A model generated the notes under the pieces. It was given only the letters and a program-made list of their open reading frames with translations, was not told the DNA's origin and ran no database searches. From a cf. Phormidesmis sp. LEGE 11477 (GTDB lineage Bacteria > Cyanobacteriota > Cyanobacteriia > Phormidesmidales > Phormidesmidaceae), in the NCBI RefSeq assembly GCF_015207105.1, contig NZ_JADEXO010000024.1, positions 1-59,814 on the forward strand: a stretch of DNA of 59,814 nucleotides, written 5' to 3'. A program made the translations under genes and the position numbers. This document shows, piece by piece, positions 1 to 9,135 of the stretch (positions are counted from its first letter, which is position 1; the number at the start of each line of letters is the position of its first letter).

Positions 1-1
1 G

Positions 2-2890
2 GAGAACTTAGCTGAGTGTCGAGAAATTTCTCAGCTAAAGCGGGTTCTAAAGGCAAACGATGTTGAAATCTTTGATAATTTTTCTAGGTATACTCAGCAG
101 TTTCGTAAGCGCTTTGGCCTAGCTTCAGAAAAAGCGCTCGATTTGTTTAATCAGACGGTGAGTATCAAGCAAATTGATGGTCTCAATAACTTTGTGCGCG
201 ACCACATGCTAGAAACCGTCGATATGCGAGAGAAAATTGACGGTCTAGTCGGCAGCTACGAGAATCTGACCATCTCTCACAACTCAATTCAGAAGGCCCG
301 CGAGCAGCTAGAAGTGCTGATGCCGCTGACCAAAGAGTCGGCCAAGCTGCAAAAGATAGAGCGAGAGCTATCCGTACTAGAGCGATCGATTGCTGTAACC
401 CCCGCTTTCTTTGCCGCGCAGAAGCTGACGCGCTTGCAGACGCGCTTGCAGCAGATTCAAGAAGATTTAGCTCGATCAACAAACCAAAAAGACAGCTGCG
501 ATCGCACGCTTACCACCCTGCGCCAGCAAGCAAAAGAGCTAGAATTTGCTATCCAAAATGACAGCGTCGGTCAGCAATTGCAGGCGCTCAAACAACAGAT
601 AGAACAGGTTCAAAAAGAGATTGATCAAAAGCGGCACTCGGCTCAGCAGTATGATCGGCTTGCCAAACAATTAGACCTAGCCAGTCACTCGAACCGTGAT
701 GATTTTTATGCCGGTAGAGAGCAGGGCAATGCGCTAGCACAAGAGATCGAAGCAGCGCTCGCTGCCATCACAGCTCAGCGAGACGAGCTGAAGCTGACGC
801 AGGCCAGGCTAAAGCAAGAGCGAGACCAGTTAGAGGCCGAATTGGTTTCACTACGCAGCCGCAAAAGCCAGATTCCAAAGCAAAATCTAGATATTCGCGA
901 TCGCCTACTTCAGTCGCTGAACCTAGCAGACTCTGACCTGCCCTTTACTGGCGAGCTGTTGCAGGTGCGATTGGAAGAAAAAGCCTGGGAAGGGGCAATT
1001 GAGCGGCTGCTAAGGAGCTTTGGTCTATGTTTGCTAGTGCCTGAAGCGCACTACCGGGCAGTGAACGCCTATGTGAACAAAACCGACTTGCGCGGTCGCC
1101 TGGTGTACTACAAGGTGACGGCGACTGCTCCCAATCCTACGCAGCGATCGCTAGATCCGAGTCAGATTCCTGGCAAAGTTCAGGTTAAACAGGACGACGT
1201 ATTTTTTGAATGGCTGCGATCGCGCCTCACCCAGCAGTTTAACTATGTTTGCTGCGACGACATTGAACAGTTTCAGCGAGAAAAGCGAGCCATTACTAAA
1301 GCTGGGCTAATCAAGCATGGACAGGGGCGGCATGAAAAAGATGACAGCTTTCGGCTCAATCAGCGCAGCCGCTACATTTTGGGATGGGACAATGCTGACA
1401 AGATCAAAGCCTTGGAAGCCGACTTAAAAGCTGTCACCCAGCAGTTGGCTAAGATCGACAAAGAGATCGATGGATTAGAACAGGCGCGATCACACAGAGA
1501 GCAGCAAAGATCCTGGCTGCAAGATTTTATGCGCTTTGCCGACTTTGCCGAAATTGATTGGGAAAGTGGGGAGCGCGATCAGCAAGTACTAGTCAAGCAA
1601 AAGCAAAAGCTAGAAGCAAGCTCTAATAAGCTCAAACAGCTAGAAGCTCAGCTAGAAACGACTCAGTCAGAAATAGTCAAAATCAGCGTCAGTCGCGACC
1701 TAGCGCTGCAGGCGATAGGTACTTTTGAAAGCTATCAGCAAGATAATCTAAAGGCGCAAACGCAGTGTGAAAGGCTACTGAAAGCCGCTGCGTCTGATGA
1801 GCTTAGCGCTTTCGAAAAAAGCCATGCTAAAAAGCTGAAAACCTATGAGCTCACGCTAGAGACGATTGCCGAGGATGAATCGGCGATGAAAGACTCTTTG
1901 CAGGCGCAGCTTAGATCTAGAGAGCAAAAAAGAGATACGATCAAAAACGAAATTGTCCGCTGTTTGATTAGGTTCAAGGAAGCTTATCGAGAAGAAACGT
2001 TAGAATTTGGCAGCAGCTACGAGGACCTGCCGGACTACCTGAAGCTACAGCAGCAGATCGCCAAAGATGATTTGCCCAAACACGAAAAGCGATTTAAGCA
2101 GCTGATGAATGAGAAGGTGATTATTGCCATCTCTATGTTCAAAAGCGATCTAGAAAAGCAGGAAGAAGAAATTGAACTAGCCATCCACGATCTAAACGAG
2201 TCGCTCAGACAAATTGCCTATACGGACGCTACCTATATCGAGCTGTGCTGCGCCAAGACCAAGCACCGTGAGATTCGAGACTTTAAAGAAAGCCTAAGAT
2301 CTTGTTTGGGCGATGTCGCCCGGCAGTCTCCAGAAGATCAAGAAGAGCGCTTTCAACGGATACGCACGCAGCTAATCGAACGATTCAAAGCATCAGATCG
2401 TTGGACAAAGCTGGTGACCGATGTCCGTAACTGGCTAGATTTTTCAGTCAGTGAGCGCTACCGCGAAGACGATGTGGAAAAAGAGCACCATACCGATTCC
2501 TCGGGCAAGTCTGGCGGGCAGAAGGTAAAGCTAGCCTATACGATCTTGGCCAGTGCGATCGCCTACCAGTTCGGCCTGACTCAAACCGACGCGAATGGCT
2601 TTAACGGTGCCTATCCGATTGAAGATAGATCGTTCCGCTTTGTTGTCATCGATGAAGCCTTCAGCCGTTCTGACGATAGCAATGCCCGCTATGCCATGGA
2701 GCTGTTCAAGAACCTGAATCTTCAGCTACTAGTGATCACGCCTAAAGACAAAATCAACGTGATCGAATCGTACATTGACACCCTTCATTTTGTTTCCAAC
2801 TCTCCCGCAGGTGACTACTCTAAAGTGATGTCCGTTTCGATCGAGGCTTTCCAACAAAAGCATCGTAAGTCAACAGCTTTAGAATCGTGA
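2..2890 (+). CDS. jetC: Wadjet system ATPase JetC (5' end outside window)
   Basis: SMC/MukB-like ATPase of the Wadjet (JetABCD) system, which recognises and cleaves closed circular plasmid DNA. The frame is open from base 2, so the TTG at 143 is internal and the N-terminal ATP-binding part (Walker A) lies off the left edge; about 962 residues are visible. Seen: long charged coiled-coil arms (Q/K/E-rich, roughly the first 200 residues and the second half), a globular hinge-like block between them, then near the C-terminus an ABC signature (SGGQK) followed by a Walker B (FVVIDEAFSR) and a switch region (LLVITP). The stop overlaps the jetD start (GTGA), so the two are translationally coupled. 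jetA and jetB are expected to the left. Assignment as JetC rests on this ATPase layout plus the adjacent JetD. Confidence 0.88.
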   Translation, partial: ENLAECREISQLKRVLKANDVEIFDNFSRYTQQFRKRFGLASEKALDLFNQTVSIKQIDGLNNFVRDHMLETVDMREKIDGLVGSYENLTISHNSIQKAREQLEVLMPLTKESAKLQKIERELSVLERSIAVTPAFFAAQKLTRLQTRLQQIQEDLARSTNQKDSCDRTLTTLRQQAKELEFAIQNDSVGQQLQALKQQIEQVQKEIDQKRHSAQQYDRLAKQLDLASHSNRDDFYAGREQGNALAQEIEAALAAITAQRDELKLTQARLKQERDQLEAELVSLRSRKSQIPKQNLDIRDRLLQSLNLADSDLPFTGELLQVRLEEKAWEGAIERLLRSFGLCLLVPEAHYRAVNAYVNKTDLRGRLVYYKVTATAPNPTQRSLDPSQIPGKVQVKQDDVFFEWLRSRLTQQFNYVCCDDIEQFQREKRAITKAGLIKHGQGRHEKDDSFRLNQRSRYILGWDNADKIKALEADLKAVTQQLAKIDKEIDGLEQARSHREQQRSWLQDFMRFADFAEIDWESGERDQQVLVKQKQKLEASSNKLKQLEAQLETTQSEIVKISVSRDLALQAIGTFESYQQDNLKAQTQCERLLKAAASDELSAFEKSHAKKLKTYELTLETIAEDESAMKDSLQAQLRSREQKRDTIKNEIVRCLIRFKEAYREETLEFGSSYEDLPDYLKLQQQIAKDDLPKHEKRFKQLMNEKVIIAISMFKSDLEKQEEEIELAIHDLNESLRQIAYTDATYIELCCAKTKHREIRDFKESLRSCLGDVARQSPEDQEERFQRIRTQLIERFKASDRWTKLVTDVRNWLDFSVSERYREDDVEKEHHTDSSGKSGGQKVKLAYTILASAIAYQFGLTQTDANGFNGAYPIEDRSFRFVVIDEAFSRSDDSNARYAMELFKNLNLQLLVITPKDKINVIESYIDTLHFVSNSPAGDYSKVMSVSIEAFQQKHRKSTALES

Positions 2891-4038
2891 TTAGTCCTGA
2901 AAAGATCAGGGAAAAAGCTCAGAAACAGTACAAAGCTTTTCTGCGCGCTACCGTACTCGAAGAGAGCTTTTTCCCATTTGATTTGCCAGTAGGCAGTATC
3001 CCCAAAACCTACCCGGAATTACAGGCATCAGTTACCGAGCTGATCAATAGCTCAAAGGCAAAAAAGGGATTTGGCTACACAGTGCGACTAGAACCAAAAA
3101 ATACTCGTAAATACGGTCTACAATCTCTCCCGCAGAAAATTTTCATTGAGAATGAAACAGATTATCTACAGCTCATTGACCAAGAGTGCGCTTTTGCCCA
3201 CTTCCAATCTGACATAGCTTTGATCCAATCAACTACCCCAGGCTTGAGCTCATGGGTTGGGCACTATCCACTCAAAGTCGTTGCCTATCATGGTGACTGG
3301 CCAGATCTAATTAGGGTTTGCCAGTACTTTCAGCAAAATCCGCAGCCTTATCTATACATTCGAGAGCTGCCTATCGTGGTCCATACAAAGTTTATAGAAG
3401 AACGCAAAGGCATCCTTAGCAGCCTGTTAGAGGCGATCTTGCCAGATGAAAAACTGGGCACTGTCGAAGGTGAGAAGCACACTTTTGAAAGGCGCTTTTC
3501 TTTGCGATATAGCGAGCCGCTGGTGCGCCTACGAATTCTCGATCCGCTGCTTCAGCAGAAGTATGGCTTTCCAGTGGCAGACTTTAGTCTAGCCATATCG
3601 GCCTTTGCTAAGCTGCAGCTAGGCTCCCCTCGGTGCTTCATCACTGAAAATATGATGCCATTTCTGACGCTGCCTGCCCTAGCTGATGGCATCGCTATTT
3701 TGGGAGCAGGCTACGCTGTCAACCGCTTAAAGCTAGCGAATTGGCTGCTATCTTGTCGAATTTTCTACTGGGGAGACCTGGATTCGGCAGGATTCGACAT
3801 CCTCTCTCAAGTAAGAACTCACTTTCCCCAAACTCAGTCAATACTGATGGATCTTAAAACATACCAGACGTTTCGAGATTTCGAAGTGCCTGATAGGAAA
3901 GCAACAGTTGAGACATCGCTAAACCTGCGGGCCGAAGAACAGGCGCTGTATCTGAAGCTAGCCATGAACAAGCGCCGATTGGAACAAGAGCGAATTAGTC
4001 AAGACTATGTCAATCGAATCTTAAAGCAAATTGACTAG
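2887..4038 (+). CDS. jetD: Wadjet system nuclease subunit JetD
   Basis: JetD is the topoisomerase VI A/Spo11-like nuclease of Wadjet, which cuts plasmid DNA trapped by the JetABC motor. The 383-residue product fits the DUF3322 (N-terminal) plus DUF2220 (C-terminal) layout. The C-terminal TOPRIM-like fold shows an acidic residue in CFITENMMPFL (about residue 255-265) and the DxD-type motif in YWGDLDSAGFDIL (about 297-309), the expected metal ligands. The GTG start at 2887 overlaps the jetC stop by three bases. Complete and without visible damage. It is followed by roughly 100 bases of empty sequence and a convergent gene, so it is the last gene of the operon. Confidence 0.9.
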   Translation: MISPEKIREKAQKQYKAFLRATVLEESFFPFDLPVGSIPKTYPELQASVTELINSSKAKKGFGYTVRLEPKNTRKYGLQSLPQKIFIENETDYLQLIDQECAFAHFQSDIALIQSTTPGLSSWVGHYPLKVVAYHGDWPDLIRVCQYFQQNPQPYLYIRELPIVVHTKFIEERKGILSSLLEAILPDEKLGTVEGEKHTFERRFSLRYSEPLVRLRILDPLLQQKYGFPVADFSLAISAFAKLQLGSPRCFITENMMPFLTLPALADGIAILGAGYAVNRLKLANWLLSCRIFYWGDLDSAGFDILSQVRTHFPQTQSILMDLKTYQTFRDFEVPDRKATVETSLNLRAEEQALYLKLAMNKRRLEQERISQDYVNRILKQID

Positions 4039-4141
4039 ATCAGAGCTATTAGAGCAGGTTCATTCGACGATACGACAGTCGAGAGCATGTTTATGACTGA
4101 TAGCCCAGGGTTAACAGCCCAAGCTCAATAGCGATTAATCG

Positions 4142-4387
4142 CTAAGGACATAGCTGCGTAGTCCACTCTTCTAGATCGCGGCCTCTGCGACATCTTTGCT
4201 GGTCACCTGCCCAGACAATCTGCCAACGCTGCTCGTCAACTTTCTCAAACTCTAGCCTGTCTCTTTTGGCGGCGATCGCATCATCCACAAAGCCCTCGTT
4301 AGTGACAGTCACAACTGAGTAGTCTGTAAAGACCTGAAGTTCTAATATCGGTGGCTGTTCGCCCTCTTCGAGTGATGAACGGCCCAC
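4142..4387 (-). CDS. hypothetical protein, start uncertain, possibly decayed
   Basis: Short unknown product ending in a W-A-G...CRRGRDLEEW...LCP tail, a pattern I associate with small conserved cyanobacterial (often secreted) proteins, though I cannot name the family. The GTG at 4387 gives 81 residues, but the same frame stays open with protein-like content (VPVQQLNRRGSPIQG) up to a stop at 4487-4489 and contains no ATG. An ATG at 4523 in another frame gives only a short peptide. The N-terminus, probably including a signal sequence, therefore seems lost or frameshifted. It could be a pseudogene. It lies downstream of the large membrane-protein gene on the same strand. Confidence 0.45.
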   Translation of the reverse strand: MGRSSLEEGEQPPILELQVFTDYSVVTVTNEGFVDDAIAAKRDRLEFEKVDEQRWQIVWAGDQQRCRRGRDLEEWTTQLCP

Positions 4388-4590
4388 AATATCAAAAGCG
4401 AGCTCTCTAGGATCGCGGCCCTGAATAGGAGAGCCTCTTCTGTTCAGCTGCTGGACCGGAACCTGATTGTAAGCTGCCCAGCTTGCTTACAAAGCTTTCT
4501 TTCTCTTCGCCAGATTCTGCCATAGGAGTCACAGATAACCACAGGAAACTGCTTCAAATCTATCAAAACCTTCAGCTTCTTGGGCGAACG

Positions 4591-7179
4591 TTAGTAATTT
4601 GTCGCTAGCCAGCCTGCTCCAGCGGCGGCGCTACCTGACCAGACAAAGGCGATGAAGAGCCACCAAGCCGCGATCGCAATCTGCCTGCGACCGCTGTCTA
4701 CCTGCGATTGTATTTCTTCCTTGACGTGAGTCACTTGTGACTGTACTTCTTCCTTGACGGCTGTCACCTGGGAAGCAACTGCCGCTTGCGTACTGGTAAT
4801 TTGTTCATCGATTTCTTTACCTGCATTCTCTAGCAATTCTTTATCCGGTAGGCTCAGGTACTTACTTGCTTCAGTTTGCACTGCCTGTAGCCACTGGCTG
4901 ATCTGTTTGGCTTTGGGCTGCCAAGCTTGCTCACCCCACTCTATGATGCGATGAATTTCCGCCTCAGTCATATCTTGGCGACTCTCTAATGCCTGTTGCC
5001 ACCGGGCCTGGTCCCACAGCTCTTGATCAAAGGGAATATTGTGGTCGGATAGGTCGCTGAGTTTGGGAAGGTGGGAAGGGTGCGGAAGAGATGCGATCGC
5101 ACTACTTACTGTTTGGCTAACTATCTGGCTGAGCGCTTTGGTTGCTTCTGCTGGCTGCAATTCGGACTTGTCTCTATTCTTTAAATAGTCAGTGACCTGG
5201 TCAGAAAAGTAATGCGAAAGATCTTTGACTGTATGGACAATCGCTGGACGAGTCGATTGAAGTTTGCTATCTAAGGTTGCTCTTAGCCACTCTGCAAGCT
5301 CTTCTTTCATATCATGATGAATTTGAACTCGTGAGAACAGCTCTGACCAGTCGATAGCGCTGAGCGATCCTTCGTTCTCTAACTGATCTAGCAACTTACC
5401 GACTTCAGGCTTGATATCTTCTAAAGAAGCGTTCCAATCTACTGTCTGCAAGTGCTGCTCTACAGTCTGATAAGCTTTGTCAGCAACCGAATGAATAGAT
5501 AGCTCAGATTGGCTGTCTTTTATGTCTGATGTCTGTTGATCTGTTTCTTGTTCTGCTTCTGGTTCTGTACTCAAAAGTTCTGAAGGCCACGCTAGCTTCA
5601 GCGCCTGTATAAGCTGTTGTTCATCCTCCAAAGAGAGCTTCTGTCGATTTAGCAGTACGGTCTCTATCCTAGCAATGTTGAGCTTTTGATAGCTGTTAGA
5701 AATTTGCTCTGCTGATAAGTCGTGCTCTTGTAGCTGGGAGCAGACTTTCTCAGAAAGCTTCTGAGGGGTTAGTAGGCTGAGGTTAGTATATCGGCAGTAG
5801 TCTTCTAGTTTGGTTTGAATAGTTTGGATAGCTGAACTGTGATCTGTCGACAGATGACTAGTAGGTAATTGCTCGGTAGGTGACTGCTTAGTAGGTACGT
5901 GTTCTGTAAGCGAATGCTCTTCAGATAAGTGCTCTTCAGATAAGTGCTTTTTAGACGAATACTCTTCAGACAAATGCTCCGTAGGTAGACGGTCAGCAGA
6001 GAAATCTGTGCTGTTGTTCTCGTCTGCTGAAGAGCTTAATGACGACTCTGAGGATGCTGTTTGGCGGACGGTATCTGGTAAGAGTGCAGTCGTAGCGCCT
6101 ACTATTCGACTCGCTGCGTATTTTGCTGCTGGCGGGTCTGTTTTCGATAGGTCAGCGTTTGACCAGTCTTCAGAAAGCTGCTGTATCAGCGTTTCGACGT
6201 CCCAATCTGATAGGTCTACCTCGTTGATGACGCTTTTGGCAATTTGCTGCCAGCTAGGTAAAGAAAGCTGTGAGAGTAGACTAGGCGATGTGGTTGATAC
6301 AGTGACTTTGGGCGCTGAGGGTTGACTGGTTTCGGTGACGGTGACTTCGGTTCTACTAGGTTCAGAGGTTCTACTGGGCTCAGATAGCGACTGCAGACTC
6401 GATTGCTGGTTTGACTCTCCTTCAGCTATAGGAGGTTGATCTGCTTTGCCTTTATTTACACCTTCTTCTAATTTTTCTTCGATGACGGCGTTGATTTGAG
6501 ATAGAATTTCGCCCTGCTGGCTGGACAGTAGCTGAGGAATTGCCGCTTGGGTTCTAGCAAGCTCGGAAATTTCTGCTGCTAGTTCTTCGATGGCAGTCTG
6601 TTGTTCTGCCGCGCTGTTGAATGGGCTATCAGATGGGCTGTCGGACTGGATGATTGACTGTTTGACTGTGGAAACTAGCTGCCTGCCACTGGCGATCGCA
6701 CCACCGATCAAAGAATCTGTGATGCCTGTAATTGTCGTAGAGCACAGCCAAATAAACAGCAGCCAATAGGTCGACCAAAAAACAAGCCCAAAAATGATGC
6801 CCCGGCGGGGTTCCGCTAGAGCGCTAAATTCTACAGCTAGTAGCGTGCCCACAAAAATAACTGCCGACAGCCCGATTGCCACGCCAAATCCCAACAGGTG
6901 CGTAATTGGCAGCGACAAGCTATCCTCAGTAGCTTGCGGTTTGACAGATCCCAGCTCAGCGGCCTTCTCTTCGCTGCTCTCAGCTTGACTAGTCTCAGTT
7001 TGATCTGCTGTATCTGATGATGAACTGCCAGGAGAAAAGTCGAGCAGCGTCAGTCCCAGCGCTAGACCTAAATTAGCAAACGCAAGCTGCACAACCACTG
7101 CTATTAGCAGCCCACCTACAAGTGAAAAAACTAAGGTCATGCTCTGCTCTTGTACGGTTGCTTTCCTGTAGGAAACCAT
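4591..7179 (-). CDS. large hypothetical membrane protein with pentad repeats
   Basis: 862 residues, no function recognised. Seen: a hydrophobic segment at about residues 13-45, two more at about 95-118 and 128-150, a long hydrophilic Ser/Glu/Gln-rich body, and a single C-terminal membrane segment (about 838-858). Between residues about 393 and 443 there are roughly ten degenerate five-residue repeats of the type x-x-[H/Q/Y]-[L/S/V]-[S/P]. The second half has helical blocks containing DWS/DWN-type motifs (LSDWDVETLIQQL, VDWNASLEDIKP, IDWSELFSRVQ), suggesting a repeated helical domain. Before the last membrane segment there are three short repeats (VTAVKEEVQSQ / VTHVKEEIQSQ), probably coiled coil. 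It may be a scaffold anchored at both ends, but this is inference. The ATG start follows directly after the divergent intergenic region. Confidence 0.8.
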   Translation of the reverse strand: MVSYRKATVQEQSMTLVFSLVGGLLIAVVVQLAFANLGLALGLTLLDFSPGSSSSDTADQTETSQAESSEEKAAELGSVKPQATEDSLSLPITHLLGFGVAIGLSAVIFVGTLLAVEFSALAEPRRGIIFGLVFWSTYWLLFIWLCSTTITGITDSLIGGAIASGRQLVSTVKQSIIQSDSPSDSPFNSAAEQQTAIEELAAEISELARTQAAIPQLLSSQQGEILSQINAVIEEKLEEGVNKGKADQPPIAEGESNQQSSLQSLSEPSRTSEPSRTEVTVTETSQPSAPKVTVSTTSPSLLSQLSLPSWQQIAKSVINEVDLSDWDVETLIQQLSEDWSNADLSKTDPPAAKYAASRIVGATTALLPDTVRQTASSESSLSSSADENNSTDFSADRLPTEHLSEEYSSKKHLSEEHLSEEHSLTEHVPTKQSPTEQLPTSHLSTDHSSAIQTIQTKLEDYCRYTNLSLLTPQKLSEKVCSQLQEHDLSAEQISNSYQKLNIARIETVLLNRQKLSLEDEQQLIQALKLAWPSELLSTEPEAEQETDQQTSDIKDSQSELSIHSVADKAYQTVEQHLQTVDWNASLEDIKPEVGKLLDQLENEGSLSAIDWSELFSRVQIHHDMKEELAEWLRATLDSKLQSTRPAIVHTVKDLSHYFSDQVTDYLKNRDKSELQPAEATKALSQIVSQTVSSAIASLPHPSHLPKLSDLSDHNIPFDQELWDQARWQQALESRQDMTEAEIHRIIEWGEQAWQPKAKQISQWLQAVQTEASKYLSLPDKELLENAGKEIDEQITSTQAAVASQVTAVKEEVQSQVTHVKEEIQSQVDSGRRQIAIAAWWLFIAFVWSGSAAAGAGWLATNY

Positions 7180-7672
7180 CTGTCAAGATAAGATCAGTGG
7201 AATTCTTTGTCATCTACCTATAGAAGCACCTTTAGATAGATGCACTTCTAGACACACCCCTAGACCGTTCCGACGGGAATGCTTTTCTGTGGGCACAATG
7301 TTAGCGAGGTAATTTGTCTGGGTAACTAGGCTCCTCACCCAAGTTGCCTACACTCTCTATTTGAGCCCCCACCGTTTGACCTCCTAGTCTGTTTCGGCCT
7401 GCTCTAGCTCAGCATTATCTCGGATGTCTGAATCTTTCTCTAACTCTCTCAAAGACTGCTCTATAAACTTTCGGTTAACTTTTGGTCAACCTCTCAATCG
7501 TTTCTTTAAGTTCGGCAACCTAAAAACATCTAACAAACTCGTGCCTTCCACAATGCCTTAGTGATGAGCGTCACACTAACATAGTGATGCTCCACTCTGT
7601 TCTAATCAAATTCTCTGATGCTGCCATAGTCAGCTACAAAAGTATCTCTATATCTGCGTATACAACTGGCTT
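7180..7672. other. intergenic region between divergent genes
   Basis: About 490 bases without a convincing gene in either direction. It lies between the start of the large membrane-protein gene (leftward) and the start of the hybrid kinase gene (rightward), so it should hold both promoters. I see no strong hairpin, repeat or conserved box. Confidence 0.6.
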
Positions 7673-9109
7673 ATGCAAGTATCTATCAATCTCGTCTCAG
7701 CCACCAAACAAAACACCTTCTTTGCTGCTGAGGCAGATGCGTCAACTGTAAGAAACCACCTAGCTGTCGATAGCCCACCGATCAAAATATTACTAGTAGA
7801 CGATCAGCCTATGGTGGCTGAGTGCCTTGAAGCGCTATTAGTCGATGAAAAAGACATGCAGCTTGTTTACTGTCGTCAGGCAAACCAGGCGCTAGCTGTT
7901 GCTATTGACATTCGGCCAGCGGTGATTTTGCAAGACCTAACTATGCCAGAAACTGATGGATTGGTTATGGTTGAGGCTTTTCGCACCGAGCCAAAAACCT
8001 GTTCTATTCCGGTGATTGTGCTCTCGTCTCAAGAAGATAGTGGCATCAAGGCAGCCGCCTTTAGTAAGGGTGCAAGCGACTATCTAGTCAAAATTCCTGA
8101 GCCCATTGAGTTTGTCGCTAGGTTGCGATGCCATGCCTCTGCCTACGCCAATTTGCTGAAAATCAAAAGAACAGAGAAGCGGCTAGCGAAGCAAAATGAA
8201 ATATTAGAGTACCGCGTAGCAGAGCGAACTGCAGAGCTTGAAGATGCGCTTAGCAACCTAAAACAAGCCCAGGCTCAGCTCATTCAAGAGGAAAAGATGG
8301 CGAGCCTGGGGCAGCTAGTTGCAGGCGTTGCTCACGAAATCAATAACCCGATCAACTTTGTCTATGGCAACCTAGGGCCAGCTCAAAACTACGTCGAGCG
8401 GCTGTTAGATCTCATTGCGTTGTATCAGTCGGAATATCCTGTGCCGACTGATGTGATTCAAGATGAGCTCGATGAATTTGACCTAGGATTTATTACGGAA
8501 GATTTTAAGAGGCTGATCGGATCGCTGAGGTTAGGTACGCAGCGGATCAAAGACATTGTCGTTTCTTTACGAAATTTTGCTCGTCTAGATGAATCAGAGA
8601 AAAAATTTGCTGACATTAGAGAAGGTCTTGACAGTACCTTACTGATTTTGTCTTCTCAAATGAAAGAGATTAAGGTTGTAAAAACCTATGACGATCTGCC
8701 GTTAGTCGAGTGTCTGCCAGGTCAGCTCAACCAGGTTTTTATGAATATTTTAGCCAATGCGATCGCCGCGCTCAAATCGGTAGAACATCCCCAGATCAGT
8801 ATTCAAACCGCCATGCTGACGCCGAATGTGATCACGATTGAGATCGCCGATAATGGGCCGGGTATGCCGCCAGAGGTTCAAGGCCGCATCTTCGATCCGT
8901 TTTACACAACCAAGCCAGTTGGGGAAGGCACCGGCCTTGGACTCTCTATCAGCCACGATATAATAGTACAAAAGCACCAAGGGAAGTTACACTGCCACTC
9001 TACGCCAGGGAAAGGAACAACGTTCTTAATTGATATTCCTATTTCCACGGAAAGCATGCCTAGTAAAAGTACTTGCAAAAGCACTTCTAGTAAAGAACAT
9101 AGCAGCTAA
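7673..9109 (+). CDS. response regulator-histidine kinase hybrid
   Basis: Two-component signalling protein, 478 residues, cytoplasmic (no membrane segment). Order: receiver domain about 37-155 (acidic DDQ at 43-45, phospho-acceptor Asp88 in LQDLTMPETDG, conserved Lys140), coiled coil about 160-205, HisKA dimerisation domain with phospho-acceptor His221 in GVAHEINNPINF, HATPase domain with N box NILANAIAAL, G1 DNGPGMP and G2 GEGTGLGLS. All key residues are present, so it should be an active kinase with a built-in N-terminal receiver, a layout common in cyanobacteria. The kinase core is closely related to that of the gene at 10301-12757. The signal and output are unknown; no response regulator with a DNA-binding domain lies nearby. 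Confidence 0.92.
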   Translation: MQVSINLVSATKQNTFFAAEADASTVRNHLAVDSPPIKILLVDDQPMVAECLEALLVDEKDMQLVYCRQANQALAVAIDIRPAVILQDLTMPETDGLVMVEAFRTEPKTCSIPVIVLSSQEDSGIKAAAFSKGASDYLVKIPEPIEFVARLRCHASAYANLLKIKRTEKRLAKQNEILEYRVAERTAELEDALSNLKQAQAQLIQEEKMASLGQLVAGVAHEINNPINFVYGNLGPAQNYVERLLDLIALYQSEYPVPTDVIQDELDEFDLGFITEDFKRLIGSLRLGTQRIKDIVVSLRNFARLDESEKKFADIREGLDSTLLILSSQMKEIKVVKTYDDLPLVECLPGQLNQVFMNILANAIAALKSVEHPQISIQTAMLTPNVITIEIADNGPGMPPEVQGRIFDPFYTTKPVGEGTGLGLSISHDIIVQKHQGKLHCHSTPGKGTTFLIDIPISTESMPSKSTCKSTSSKEHSS

Positions 9110-9135
9110 AGAACACTTCCTAAGCCACCTGCTAA

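Noticed and set aside
183-482. 99-residue minus-strand frame with Ala/Ser repeats
   Set aside because: Fully inside jetC on the other strand; its SASASA run is the reverse reading of jetC Gln/Leu/Lys-rich coiled-coil codons.
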